IMG/VR virus record: IMGVR_UViG_3300042922_000241
Coordinates: 1 to 27,606 of that record
DNA length: 27,606 bases
DNA from: a virus
Strand: one strand, 5' to 3'
A program made the translations under genes and the position numbers. Below the pieces are notes generated by a model. It worked only from the letters and a program-made list of their open reading frames with translations, had not been told where the DNA came from and made no database searches. This document shows, piece by piece, positions 13,587 to 20,922 of the stretch (the stretch's first letter is position 1; every line of letters starts with the position of its first letter).

Positions 13587-14268
13587 GGAATTGTTAGAAC
13601 AGGCAGAACAGAGGATTGCAGAGGTTGAGAGTATAAAAATATTAGTATCAAATGTAAATGCACTGACCATGATTATTAGCGAGGTGCAGAAGCCGCAGAA
13701 TGATATCTGTATCGGAGAGCTGATGGAAGAAACCAATATATCTGGATCCATTGGATTCGAGCTGAACCTCAGGTTAAAAACCGCTATTGCAACTAACCTG
13801 GAATATTTTTTATCTGAGAAGAATAAGGAGCTGGAGAAGCTTCTCGGAATCCGTAAGCCGGCGACCATTAATAAGGAGTTCGAGAAGGCTGTGCAGGAGA
13901 TGGAGCAGTCAGCTAAGAAGCCGGATCCAGTTACAGAGAAGTTATCTAGCATCCTGCAGAAGGAATCCGATAAGATTGAATCTAAGCCGGTTGAGGCAGA
14001 ACCATCCCTGGATAAATATCCGGCGCAGAAGAATACTCGCAAGAAGCTCCCTGAAGGAATGACCGATGAAGCAGTATATCATCTGCTTATGGTCGATGGG
14101 AAGAAGCCCAAAGAAATCGCCGAGCACTATGGATTAAAGAGCAGTCAGGTCAGCAACTTCATCTTCCAGCATGATATTAAGAATTATGCAAAGAGAAAGA
14201 AGACAACACCTGCTAACGAGAAGCCTGCTAAGCAGCCCGAAGAAACGGAGCGTCCCTCGCAGAGCTAA
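13576..14268 (+). CDS. Phage protein with C-terminal helix-turn-helix, 230 aa
   Basis: Start chosen at ATG 13576, eight bases after GGGAGGA; the frame is open from 13537 without a site. The N-terminal 100 residues form a helical region with coiled-coil character ('KELLEQAEQRIAEVES'), the middle (about 100-155) is rich in K, E and P, and the C-terminal part 'GKKPKEIAEHYGLKSSQVSNFIFQH' is a helix-turn-helix of the kind seen in small transcription or sigma-like proteins. A basic tail follows. It may be a middle-gene DNA-binding regulator; the HTH is seen, the role is inferred. Confidence 0.65.
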   Translation: MNSKELLEQAEQRIAEVESIKILVSNVNALTMIISEVQKPQNDICIGELMEETNISGSIGFELNLRLKTAIATNLEYFLSEKNKELEKLLGIRKPATINKEFEKAVQEMEQSAKKPDPVTEKLSSILQKESDKIESKPVEAEPSLDKYPAQKNTRKKLPEGMTDEAVYHLLMVDGKKPKEIAEHYGLKSSQVSNFIFQHDIKNYAKRKKTTPANEKPAKQPEETERPSQS

Positions 14269-14479
14269 ACCATTCAGTGAGACAGCTACAGCATTGAGCC
14301 CGAGTGAGCAAAAGACATTCCGTGCAGTTGAGCCTGAGAAGTGTTGGTGCGGAAAGCCAATTCCTTTCTGCAGTCGGATGGATAAAGCAAATTACCGGTA
14401 TAAGATAACTCATAAGGGCAAGACAAAATATTACTGCGGATATAGCCATATGCAGGTGGCAAGGACGAGAGGTGATTAA
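14171..14479 (+). CDS. Small cysteine-rich protein, start uncertain
   Basis: The C-terminal 46 residues carry a clear metal-site pattern: 'KCWCGKPIPFC' and then 'YYCGYSHMQV'. That part must be real because it ends at the start of the next gene. The 5' end is doubtful: the frame is open from ATG 14171, which overlaps the HTH gene by about 100 bases and has no ribosome binding site. Other starts (ATG 14186, TTG 14294) also lack one. Translation may be coupled to the end of the upstream gene. No known family recognised. Confidence 0.5.
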   Translation: MILRIMQRERRQHLLTRSLLSSPKKRSVPRRAKPFSETATALSPSEQKTFRAVEPEKCWCGKPIPFCSRMDKANYRYKITHKGKTKYYCGYSHMQVARTRGD

Positions 14480-14924
14480 TCTGACAAAGGATATACTTAT
14501 ACAGTATTGTGACTTGCAGGAAGAAATTAAGGACTTGCGAAAAAGAATAGATAGCCTAGAGAACCAGATAGCCAGAATTAAAGAAGATGGGTTTGTCACG
14601 GATTCGGTTACCTGTGGTAAAAAAAGTAAGAAGCCACTAGGTACCGTAAAAATATCTGGTTTCCCTAACTCTGAGTATAGCCGAAAAAAAACCAGACTAT
14701 ATCTCAATAAGGCACAACTTGAAAATGCTGAATATGAACTACTGGAGATGTTTAACGAGGCAGAGGAATACATACAATCGATAGCGGATAGCCGAGTAAG
14801 ACGTATTATGAGACATAGGTTTGTAGATAATTTAACCTGGGCGCAGGTATCTATGAAGATGGGTGGAAAGGCTACGGATGAGAGTGTACGGAAAGAATTT
14901 GAAAGGTTTATGACAGAAAAATAA
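14472..14924 (+). CDS. Sigma-70 region-4-like phage late regulator
   Basis: 150 residues from GTG 14472, six bases after AAGGA. N-terminal 45 residues are coiled coil ('EEIKDLRKRIDSLENQIARIK'), the middle is basic, and a second helical region ('KAQLENAEYELLEMFNEAEEYI') leads to 'IADSRVRRIMRHRFVDNLTWAQVSMKMGG', a region-4-like helix-turn-helix. Clostridial phages usually carry such a protein (DUF1492/RinA/ArpU-like class) as last gene before the terminase region, where it activates late transcription. The position here is the same, which supports the call. The exact subfamily cannot be told by eye. Confidence 0.75.
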   Translation: MINLTKDILIQYCDLQEEIKDLRKRIDSLENQIARIKEDGFVTDSVTCGKKSKKPLGTVKISGFPNSEYSRKKTRLYLNKAQLENAEYELLEMFNEAEEYIQSIADSRVRRIMRHRFVDNLTWAQVSMKMGGKATDESVRKEFERFMTEK

Positions 14925-15007
14925 TAAATGTCCGTATTGTCCGACTAATCTGTGTTATCATTCAAGATGCAAGAGGTAACAAGAAAACCTCCATTGGCTG
15001 TTTGGTT

Positions 15008-15058
15008 GATTAAGCCGGCAGCTGATTTCCCTCACTCCCCGAGGGAGTCCAATTAATC
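15008..15058 (+). ncRNA. Nested hairpin element upstream of the late genes
   Basis: A perfect stem ACTCCC/GGGAGT (15034-15039, 15043-15048) with a three-base loop is enclosed by GATTAA (15008-15013) and TTAATC (15053-15058), which can pair with each other. No T-run follows, so it is not a terminator. It lies between the late regulator and the first late terminator. It may be a structured 5' leader or a DNA site; I cannot tell which. Confidence 0.3.
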
Positions 15059-15075
15059 CCCTACATACATGTAAG

Positions 15076-15110
15076 AGAGCGTTGTATCTAATGATATGGC
15101 GCTCTTTTTA
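15076..15110 (+). terminator. Rho-independent terminator after the late-regulator operon
   Basis: AGAGCG (15076-15081) pairs with CGCTCT (15100-15105), with inner TATC/GATA pairing, and five or more Ts follow directly. It lies about 150 bases after the late regulator gene and separates it from the next gene. Confidence 0.75.
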
Positions 15111-15113
15111 GTA

Positions 15114-15142
15114 TTGCAAATATTGGCATATAGTGGTAGTAT
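15114..15142 (+). promoter_or_regulatory. Possible promoter for the isolated gene at 15170
   Basis: TTGCAA (15114-15119), a 17-base spacer and TAGTAT (15137-15142) are each a four-of-six match to the sigma-A consensus. The position, just after a terminator and just before a gene that has its own terminator, makes a promoter here necessary, but the boxes are only fair. Confidence 0.35.
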
Positions 15143-15169
15143 TTGGAATATGAGGGGAGGTGTTATAAA

Positions 15170-15454
15170 GTGCCAAAAGTTAAAAATGTTGAAAAGCGAA
15201 TATTTGATATTGAAGGCTTTGAAGTAATCATTAGAGGACAGGACAAAAAAGATAAGCGCGGGGATGCAGATTTGTCAAGACAATACGAAGCAGATAGGAT
15301 GACAAGAAATTCATTTTCTGTTGGTGATTGGAAGGAAAAATTCAAGAAACAATTTGTAGGTATGGAAGTTGATATCCTTAAGGGCGACGGCTCTAAGGCG
15401 AGCGGGCAAACCAAACTCAGCACAGTTAGGGATACATATTTGGAAGTTGAATAA
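15170..15454 (+). CDS. Hypothetical phage protein, 94 aa, single-gene unit
   Basis: GTG start at 15170, nine bases after GGGGAGG; the frame is open from 15143 but upstream starts have no site. The protein is basic ('KNVEKRIFDIEGFEVIIRGQDKKDKRGD' then 'FSVGDWKEKFKKQFVGMEVDILKGDG') and ends in 'LSTVRDTYLEVE'. It seems to have a small beta domain. A terminator stands on each side, so it is expressed alone. No family recognised. Confidence 0.65.
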   Translation: MPKVKNVEKRIFDIEGFEVIIRGQDKKDKRGDADLSRQYEADRMTRNSFSVGDWKEKFKKQFVGMEVDILKGDGSKASGQTKLSTVRDTYLEVE

Positions 15455-15462
15455 TATAGGAG

Positions 15463-15488
15463 AGCATCCTTCGGGGTGCTTTTCTTTT
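15463..15488 (+). terminator. Rho-independent terminator with TTCG loop
   Basis: AGCATCC (15463-15469), loop TTCG, GGGTGCT (15474-15480): seven pairs with one G-T, followed by TTTTCTTTT-like bases. It ends the single-gene unit before it. Confidence 0.82.
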
Positions 15489-15526
15489 AATTTAGTCAGG
15501 TGAATAGTTTTTATTATGCTGAGCAA

Positions 15527-15552
15527 TATAATAGTTGTAACATTTTACAACT
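15527..15552 (+). promoter_or_regulatory. TATAAT box with overlapping inverted repeat (candidate operator)
   Basis: A perfect TATAAT at 15527-15532 is followed at once by AGTTGTAA (15533-15540), CATT, TTACAACT (15545-15552), an exact 8-bp inverted repeat. The repeat would cover the start of transcription, as repressor operators do; no good -35 box is seen. As RNA it would form a hairpin just before the ribosome binding site AAGGAGG. Confidence 0.5.
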
Positions 15553-15570
15553 TCATAAGGAGGTAGCATA

Positions 15571-15678
15571 ATGGAGATCTATATATCTATAGAGTTCATT
15601 AATGCTCTGTCTGAATTCATTATTAGTGTAACTGCATTAATAATTATTTACAGACAGAAAGGCAGTACAGCTTATTAA
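15571..15678 (+). CDS. 35-residue single-helix membrane peptide
   Basis: ATG at 15571 behind a perfect AAGGAGG. The product is a short hydrophobic peptide: a polar N-terminus, a continuous membrane-spanning core ('EFIISVTALIIIYRQ') and a charged/polar tail (RQKGSTAY). Size and composition fit type I toxins of Firmicutes (TxpA/BsrG or holin-like toxin), often found next to the packaging genes of phages. No exact family match. Downstream there is a leftward promoter-like pair and a strong hairpin, the layout of a toxin with antisense RNA. It could equally be a small holin-like or structural membrane peptide. Confidence 0.45.
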   Translation: MEIYISIEFINALSEFIISVTALIIIYRQKGSTAY

Positions 15679-15687
15679 GCTACTGCC
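15661..15687 (-). terminator. Strong hairpin at the 3' end of the small peptide gene
   Basis: GGCAGT...AGCTT (15661-15673) pairs with AAGCTACTGCC (15677-15687): 11 pairs with a two-base bulge. On the minus strand it is followed by TTTCTGT, so it could end a leftward antisense RNA; on the plus strand no T-run follows. Its placement across the stop codon of the peptide gene is notable. Confidence 0.4.
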
Positions 15688-15739
15688 GGCTTATCATAAA
15701 CATTGTGCTTATGGCAGAATGCAAGGGATAAGCTTAGCC

Positions 15740-15767
15740 TTTATATAAATAACATATGAAACATCAA
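15740..15767 (-). promoter_or_regulatory. Possible leftward promoter for an antisense RNA
   Basis: On the minus strand TTGATG (15767-15762), a 16-base spacer, and TATAAA (15745-15740). A transcript from here would run back across the end of the 35-residue peptide gene. The boxes are good but not perfect; no expression data. Confidence 0.35.
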
Positions 15768-15776
15768 CATACACGG

Positions 15777-15801
15777 GAGCTGTTAACGACAGTTCTTTTT
15801 T
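15777..15801 (+). terminator. Rho-independent terminator before the packaging genes
   Basis: GAGCTGT (15777-15783), five-base loop, ACAGTTC (15789-15795) with one G-T pair, then six Ts. It would end the transcript of the small membrane peptide gene, 34 bases before the small terminase gene. Confidence 0.78.
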
Positions 15802-15834
15802 ATACCCAAAACAAACGAATAGAGGTGGTGATGC

Positions 15835-16551
15835 ATGGCACGAGCTCCGGATGAAAGATATAGTCAAGCAATTGATTTATATAAGCAGGGAATGAAATTG
15901 GTTGATATTGCAAGTCAACTAAATCTTCCCGAAGGAACTGTTCGTAGATGGAAGAGTACTCATAAGTGGGATAGCGAACGCTCGGATAAGAATAGCGAAC
16001 GCTCGGATAAGAATAAAGGCGGTCAGCCAAACAACAAGAATGCAGTAGGCCATGGAGCTCCTGAAGGGAATAAGAATTCTGAGCGCTATGGTTTTTTTGC
16101 GAAGTGGCTTCCCGCTGAAACAATGGAGATTATGCAATGTATTCAGCGATCGGATCCATTAGATTTACTCTGGGATAATATGCAGCTGCAATATACAGCG
16201 ATCGTAAGAGCCCAGAAGCTTATGTATGTTCGTGATCAAGAAGATGTGACCACTACTAAGATCGGTGAGGGATTCAGCGAGTCAGGTAGTTCAGAAAAAT
16301 GGGAAGTGCAGCAAGCCTGGGATAAACATGCAACGTTCCTTAAAGCACAGAGCCGGGCAATGGGAGAGCTCCGGTCCATGGTTAAGCAATACGATGAAAT
16401 GCTTCATAATAATTGGGACAGATCTTCCGAGGAACAAAAAGAACGCATTAGATTATTGAAGACTCAGGCTGATAAACTTAGTGGCACTGATAATTTGGAA
16501 GAACTCAGCAAGCTTGATCAGGTACTTGCTCAGATTAAAGGGGTGGTGTAG
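15835..16551 (+). CDS. terS: Phage terminase small subunit
   Basis: 238 residues. The N-terminus 'RYSQAIDLYKQGMKLVDIASQLNLPEGTVRRWKSTHKW' is the phBC6A51/TerS-type helix-turn-helix (about 9-45). A 'GGQPNNKNAVGHGAPEGNKNSERYGFFAKWLP' linker, typical of clostridial small terminases, follows, then a helical oligomerisation region. Small terminases recognise the packaging site on phage DNA and hand it to the large subunit. Residues 46-60 repeat SERSDKN twice, encoded by a 21-bp tandem repeat. The start is behind AGGTGGTGAT; the gene ends directly at the large subunit gene. Confidence 0.88.
   Translation: MARAPDERYSQAIDLYKQGMKLVDIASQLNLPEGTVRRWKSTHKWDSERSDKNSERSDKNKGGQPNNKNAVGHGAPEGNKNSERYGFFAKWLPAETMEIMQCIQRSDPLDLLWDNMQLQYTAIVRAQKLMYVRDQEDVTTTKIGEGFSESGSSEKWEVQQAWDKHATFLKAQSRAMGELRSMVKQYDEMLHNNWDRSSEEQKERIRLLKTQADKLSGTDNLEELSKLDQVLAQIKGVV
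15973..16014 (+). repeat. 21-bp tandem direct repeat inside terS
   Basis: Two exact adjacent copies of a 21-base unit (15973-15993 and 15994-16014) that begins AGCGAACGCT and encodes SERSDKN. Each contains AGCG-AA-CGCT, a small inverted repeat. The tract keeps the reading frame, so copy-number change would be tolerated. Confidence 0.85.
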
Positions 16552-17811
16552 ATGCCATTTTCAATCAAACAGCAAGAGTTCTTTGAGAATGCTAATCACA
16601 GATGGAACATCAAAGTCGGAGCTACTCGATCCGGGAAAACATACATGGATTACTTTGTTATCCCTAAACGTATCCGAGACCGAATTAATAAACCAGGGTT
16701 ATCCGTTATTATCGGAGTAAGTAAAGAAACAATTAGAAGAAACATTATAGAACCTCTTAAGCAGATATGGGGAGATAGCCTAGTTGGCGACATCAACTCT
16801 CAGAATATCTGCTATTTATTTGGTGAGAAGGTTTATTGTCTTGGTGCTGAGAAGATAAGTCAAGTGTCAAAGCTTCGAGGATCGTCGATAAAATACTGCT
16901 ATGGTGATGAGGTCGCTGATTGGAACCCAGACGTATTTGATATACTTAAATCTCGTCTGGACAAACCGTATAGTTGTTTCGATGGAGCTTGTAATCCTCA
17001 ATTCCCTACTCACTGGTTTAAAAAGTTTCTGGATAGTGATGCGGACATATATATGCAGCACTATACCATCTTTGACAACCCGTTCTTAGATCCTAAATTT
17101 GTTGAGGAGCTTTGCAAAGAATATGATGGTACGATTTCTTATGATCGCTATATCAAGGGGCTATGGAAGCGAGCTGAAGGAGCTATTTACAGACGATTTG
17201 CAGATAACCCCACGAATTACTATTGCAGGATAGTTGAAAAGGTTGGATGCGATATTAATGTAAAACAAATCCTCAGATCATCAATTACAGAAATTGCTAT
17301 AGGGGTTGACTTCGGCGGTAATAAGTCTGGACATTCGTTTGTTGCTACTGCTAAAACCAGAGGATTTAAAGAACTTATCATAATTAGATCAGAGAGGCAC
17401 TTCGGTGATTATGACAGCAATGACATAGACAGATTATTGATTGAGTTTATGACCAAAGTGTTTGAAGATTATAAGCAAATTGATTATGTATATTGGGACA
17501 GTGCCGAGCAGGTGTTGGGACGAGGCATCAAGAAGGCGATAGAGCAGAAATTCACCGGTGTTATTGTTCGTCCAGCTCTTAAGGACCGCATCAAGGATAG
17601 AATTGACTGTACCCTTCGCCTTATGGGTGTAGGTAGACTTCTCTATACTGACAACTGTTTTACCATCAAGGAAGCTCTTTCGGATGCAGTGTGGAACGAA
17701 AAGAAGCAGGAGGATGAACGCTTAGATGATGGTAGCACTGATATAGATAGCCTGGATAGCTTTGAATACACATTTGAGAGGGATATTAAGAGATTTATAA
17801 ATGCAGCATAA
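16552..17811 (+). CDS. terL: Phage terminase large subunit
   Basis: 419 residues of the PBSX-type TerL family. Walker A GATRSGKTY at residues 23-31, 'GDEVADW' Walker B with D119/E120, then 'DGACNPQFPTHWFKKF' and 'NPFLDPKF'. The nuclease half has 'IGVDFGGNKSGHSFV' (first metal-binding aspartate), 'YVYWDSAEQV' and a C-terminal 'DDGSTDIDSLDSFEYTFE'. It drives ATP-powered packaging and cuts concatemeric DNA. Length and motif order are normal, so it looks functional. Confidence 0.95.
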   Translation: MPFSIKQQEFFENANHRWNIKVGATRSGKTYMDYFVIPKRIRDRINKPGLSVIIGVSKETIRRNIIEPLKQIWGDSLVGDINSQNICYLFGEKVYCLGAEKISQVSKLRGSSIKYCYGDEVADWNPDVFDILKSRLDKPYSCFDGACNPQFPTHWFKKFLDSDADIYMQHYTIFDNPFLDPKFVEELCKEYDGTISYDRYIKGLWKRAEGAIYRRFADNPTNYYCRIVEKVGCDINVKQILRSSITEIAIGVDFGGNKSGHSFVATAKTRGFKELIIIRSERHFGDYDSNDIDRLLIEFMTKVFEDYKQIDYVYWDSAEQVLGRGIKKAIEQKFTGVIVRPALKDRIKDRIDCTLRLMGVGRLLYTDNCFTIKEALSDAVWNEKKQEDERLDDGSTDIDSLDSFEYTFERDIKRFINAA

Positions 17812-17826
17812 GGCAGGTGATGAAGA

Positions 17827-19182
17827 TTGTTTGAGAACATAGTAAAATTCGTAAAGGAAGTGATCAAGAAGATGTTTCCTGTTAAGGATATTAAGAAGAT
17901 TGTAGGCACTGAAGTAGCCATTACTCCTAAGATGGTCGAAAAGATAGAAGAATGGGCGAAGATGCTTCGAGGAGAGGCGGACTGGGTTGATAATGATGCG
18001 GTATATTCGCTCAGATTAGAGCAGGGCATTGTTAGAGAGTTCGCCAATGTAACACTCAATGAAATGACCTCGAAGGTATCTAATACCAAATTAGACACCA
18101 TATATCAATCATCAATACAGGATATAAACGAGAACCTCCAAAGCGGATTAGCATTGGGGGCTTTTATTATTAAACCTTTAGGTGAGGACAAGGTTGAATA
18201 TGTCACTCAGGATAATTTCATCCCGATCGAGTTCGACGTAAGGGGTAGGCTCACCAAGGTTGTATTTATCGAGACTAAGCGTATTAAGGATGATGATTAT
18301 TACTTCAGGTTCGAATATCACGCATTGGACGATAAGGGGCTCACAATCACTAACAAGGCTTATCATAGCCGAAATAAAACAGATCTTGGGCATGAGGTAT
18401 CATTGGAGAGCGTTCCGGAGTGGGCGAATTTAATTGATGCTATCAGTTATCCTACAATGACAAAGCCGGACTTCGGCTATTATCGGAATCCTATCAAGAA
18501 TGATATTGATAACTCATTTAATGGTGTTTCAATCTTTGATGTAGCAAAAAATATTATCAAAAAGGCTGATATCCAATTTGGTCGGCTTGATTGGGAATTC
18601 GAAAGCGGTGAAAGAGCAGTTCACGTAGACCCTGCAGCATTCAAAACCGATAAAGTTACCGGCCAGAAATCAGTCGCTAAGCTCAATAAGAGATTATATA
18701 GAGCTGTTGACGTTTCCTTGAAAGCCGGAGAAGAATTATTCGATACGTTCTCACCTGAGTTCAGAGACCAATCTCTTATTAGTGGATTAGAGGAGTATAA
18801 GAGAAACATTGAATTCGCTGTAGGGCTTTCATACGGCGATATATCTAATCCAGCTACAATTGAAAAAACCGCAACCGAGATAAAGAGTGCAAAGAAGCGG
18901 AAATATAACACGGTCAAGGCGATACAGAGCAATCTTAAAAATTGTCTGAGCGACCTGGTGGATGCACTTGCCTTTTATAATGCGCTTGCAACAACGGGAT
19001 ATGAACATATATGTGATTTCAAAGACAGCATCCTTGTAGATGAAGAAACTGAGAGGGCACAGGACAAGGCAGATTTAGCTATCGGTGCAATGACATTACT
19101 TGAATACCGAATGAAGTGGTACGGCGAGACGGCAGAGGTAGCAGCTACTAAGATTAATGAACCGGCTGACATTATCCCTTAG
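17827..19182 (+). CDS. Phage portal protein (A118/SPP1-like)
   Basis: 451 residues from TTG 17827, five bases after AGGTGAT. Typical portal features: 'WAKMLRGEADW', a 'LRLEQGIVREFANVTLNEM' helix, 'QSGLALGAFIIKPL', beta-rich wing with 'VTQDNFIPIEFD', then 'FNGVSIFDVAKNIIKKAD' and 'GLSYGDISNPATIEKTATEI' for the crown and stem. Portals form the dodecameric ring through which DNA enters. The gene order TerS-TerL-portal-minor capsid-scaffold is that of A118-type phages. Confidence 0.9.
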   Translation: MFENIVKFVKEVIKKMFPVKDIKKIVGTEVAITPKMVEKIEEWAKMLRGEADWVDNDAVYSLRLEQGIVREFANVTLNEMTSKVSNTKLDTIYQSSIQDINENLQSGLALGAFIIKPLGEDKVEYVTQDNFIPIEFDVRGRLTKVVFIETKRIKDDDYYFRFEYHALDDKGLTITNKAYHSRNKTDLGHEVSLESVPEWANLIDAISYPTMTKPDFGYYRNPIKNDIDNSFNGVSIFDVAKNIIKKADIQFGRLDWEFESGERAVHVDPAAFKTDKVTGQKSVAKLNKRLYRAVDVSLKAGEELFDTFSPEFRDQSLISGLEEYKRNIEFAVGLSYGDISNPATIEKTATEIKSAKKRKYNTVKAIQSNLKNCLSDLVDALAFYNALATTGYEHICDFKDSILVDEETERAQDKADLAIGAMTLLEYRMKWYGETAEVAATKINEPADIIP

Positions 19183-19195
19183 GAGGTGATGCTTA

Positions 19196-20713
19196 ATGTT
19201 TACACCTTCTCAGCTTGAGCAAATGCCAATCGAATTAGAACGCCGAATGCTAGAATTACAACAGCGAACCATGGAAGATATCATTCGTCGGATCCGTATC
19301 AATGATGAGATCACAAGATCGGCTGACTGGCAGATATACCGACTTAGGCAGATGGGCCAGAGCTCCGAATATATTAAGCAGCAGATACAGCAGTATTTGA
19401 AGTTATCCGATACCGAGATTAATAATCTGTATGATGGGGCTATTCAGTCAGGCTATACCAAAGATAAAGATATCTATGAGAAGGCTGGTGCTGAGTTTAT
19501 CTCATTTAAAAAAAATAATGAGCTTCAGCAGCTTATTCAGACAACTATAGCACAGACAAAAGAGCAGATGGTCAATATTACTCAGACGCTTGGATTTGCC
19601 ATTGAAATGAAGGGCAAGATTGTTTTTACTCCTTTGTCTGAGTATTTTCAGAAAACGCTTGATACTGCAGTACTGGAAGTTACATCTGGAACATTTGATT
19701 ATAATAGTACGCTCAAACGAGTAGTTGCCGAAATGACTAAGAGTGGGCTGAGGACAGTTGATTATTCCACCGGATATAGTAACAGAGTAGAGGTCGCTGT
19801 GCGCAGAGCCTTAATGACAGGCGTTACACAAGTAACCGAGCATATTAACGAGCGAAACGCTTCCGAGCTCGGTACAGACAAATTCGAGGTTTCATGGCAT
19901 GCCTCAGCTAGACCAGAGCATCAAGAATGGCAGGGCAGGGTATATACCAAGAGGCAGTTGGTTGATATCTGCGGATTAGGTACAGGGGCAGGGTTAATGG
20001 GTTGGAATTGCTATCATTCATATTATCCTTTTGTTGATGGTGCTTCTGTGAGGCAATGGACCGATGATCAGTTGGATGAAATGAATGCTAAGGAGAATAA
20101 GCCTAGAGAGTACAACGGTAAGGAATATACAACCTACGAGGCTACTCAGAAGCAGAGGAATATGGAGTCCAACATGAGATCTCAGAGACAGAAGATTAAG
20201 CTTCTTAAATCTGGTGAAGGTTCCATAGAAGATATCCAGACAGCACAAATCAGATACAGAGAAACAATGAGACGGTATAAGATATTCTCTCAGGAGATGA
20301 AATTACCACAGCAAAAAGAGCGTATCTATCTGGATGGGCTTGGCAAGGTAGCATCGGGAAAAGTTGCAACCGTAGTAAAACAGAGAGATATCAGCATCCA
20401 CAGGAGTGTAGGAGCTGCAGCAAAGAATTATGATGTCAGGCTTCCGAATGGAACTTATTCCAAATTGGTTGAAAGCACAAAGATTACTAAAGTTTTTACC
20501 TTTGCTGGAAAAGGGACAAACAGGAAAATTGATGTTGCTGAGCATCTTGAAAAGCAGTATAATGTTCCTAAAGGTGATTGGAAAAAGGTAAGAGGCGATG
20601 GTTTTGTAATAGATGAGAGTGGCAAGAATAGACATGCTGAATTGCACTGGTTTGAATCTGAAAAAACTGGACGCATCAAAATGAAAGCAAAGAGGTATTT
20701 CGATGAAAGTTAA
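19196..20713 (+). CDS. Minor capsid (MuF-like) protein with toxin-like C-terminal domain
   Basis: 505 residues behind AGGAGGTGAT. The first 380 match phage minor capsid protein 2: helical N-terminus, 'VRRALMTGVTQVTEHINERNA', and the core 'WHASARPEHQEWQGRVY' (from W234) with 'LGTGAGLMGWNCYH'. These proteins sit at the portal and enter or coat the head. Residues about 411-505 are different: after 'NYDVRLPNGTYSKLVESTKI' come 'FAGKGTNRKIDVAEHL' and 'GDWKKVRGDGF...RHAELHWFESEKTGRIKMKAKRY', a compact basic domain with an AELHWFE motif (H484). It resembles the variable C-terminal domains of MuF-type polymorphic toxins of temperate phages, perhaps a nuclease. It overlaps a small acidic gene by 11 bases. 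Confidence 0.85.
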   Translation: MFTPSQLEQMPIELERRMLELQQRTMEDIIRRIRINDEITRSADWQIYRLRQMGQSSEYIKQQIQQYLKLSDTEINNLYDGAIQSGYTKDKDIYEKAGAEFISFKKNNELQQLIQTTIAQTKEQMVNITQTLGFAIEMKGKIVFTPLSEYFQKTLDTAVLEVTSGTFDYNSTLKRVVAEMTKSGLRTVDYSTGYSNRVEVAVRRALMTGVTQVTEHINERNASELGTDKFEVSWHASARPEHQEWQGRVYTKRQLVDICGLGTGAGLMGWNCYHSYYPFVDGASVRQWTDDQLDEMNAKENKPREYNGKEYTTYEATQKQRNMESNMRSQRQKIKLLKSGEGSIEDIQTAQIRYRETMRRYKIFSQEMKLPQQKERIYLDGLGKVASGKVATVVKQRDISIHRSVGAAAKNYDVRLPNGTYSKLVESTKITKVFTFAGKGTNRKIDVAEHLEKQYNVPKGDWKKVRGDGFVIDESGKNRHAELHWFESEKTGRIKMKAKRYFDES

Positions 20714-20882
20714 ATTTCTTGGGGAAAGCGATCCCTGTGTAATGCTTAATGGAAAAGTATACGAAAGCCTTGGCGAAGAAGACGGCTGTTATAGGGTAAT
20801 TGATGAAGAAGGCTATGACGGAGACGAAGAATTGCAAGGTTATCTTTACCCAAAGGACATGTTTGAAGTTGTTGAAGAATAA
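20703..20882 (+). CDS. Small acidic protein, candidate immunity partner, 59 aa
   Basis: ATG at 20703 overlaps the end of the minor capsid gene by 11 bases and the gene ends at a terminator. The product is strongly acidic (about 15 D/E in 59 residues), beta-rich ('MKVKFLGESDPCVMLNGKVYESL...CYRVIDEEGY') and ends in a 'LYPKDMFEVVEE' tail. Small acidic proteins of this pattern often follow minor capsid genes in clostridial phages. As partner of a basic toxin-like domain it is a natural immunity protein. That pairing is inference; it might instead be an unrelated head accessory protein. Confidence 0.6.
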   Translation: MKVKFLGESDPCVMLNGKVYESLGEEDGCYRVIDEEGYDGDEELQGYLYPKDMFEVVEE

Positions 20883-20914
20883 ATACCATCTATCATACGG
20901 TAGGTGGTATTTTT
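20883..20914 (+). terminator. Rho-independent terminator after the acidic partner gene
   Basis: ATACCATCTA (20883-20892), eight-base loop, TAGGTGGTAT (20901-20910): ten pairs with one G-T, then TTTTTAT. It begins one base after the stop codon and seals the capsid/toxin/partner unit. Confidence 0.85.
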
Positions 20915-20922
20915 ATATTCAA

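Noticed and set aside
13512-14042. 176-codon minus-strand open frame
   Set aside because: Opposite the HTH gene at 13576, serine- and cysteine-rich shadow with no ribosome binding site.
14228-14773. 181-codon minus-strand open frame
   Set aside because: Covers the ends of three plus-strand genes, including the sigma-like regulator, without own start signals.
15034-15048. ACTCCC/GGGAGT hairpin as a terminator
   Set aside because: No T-run follows; listed only as a structural element.
14925-15834. tRNA genes in the non-coding zones
   Set aside because: I looked for the T-loop GTTCRA motif and cloverleaf pairing and found none.
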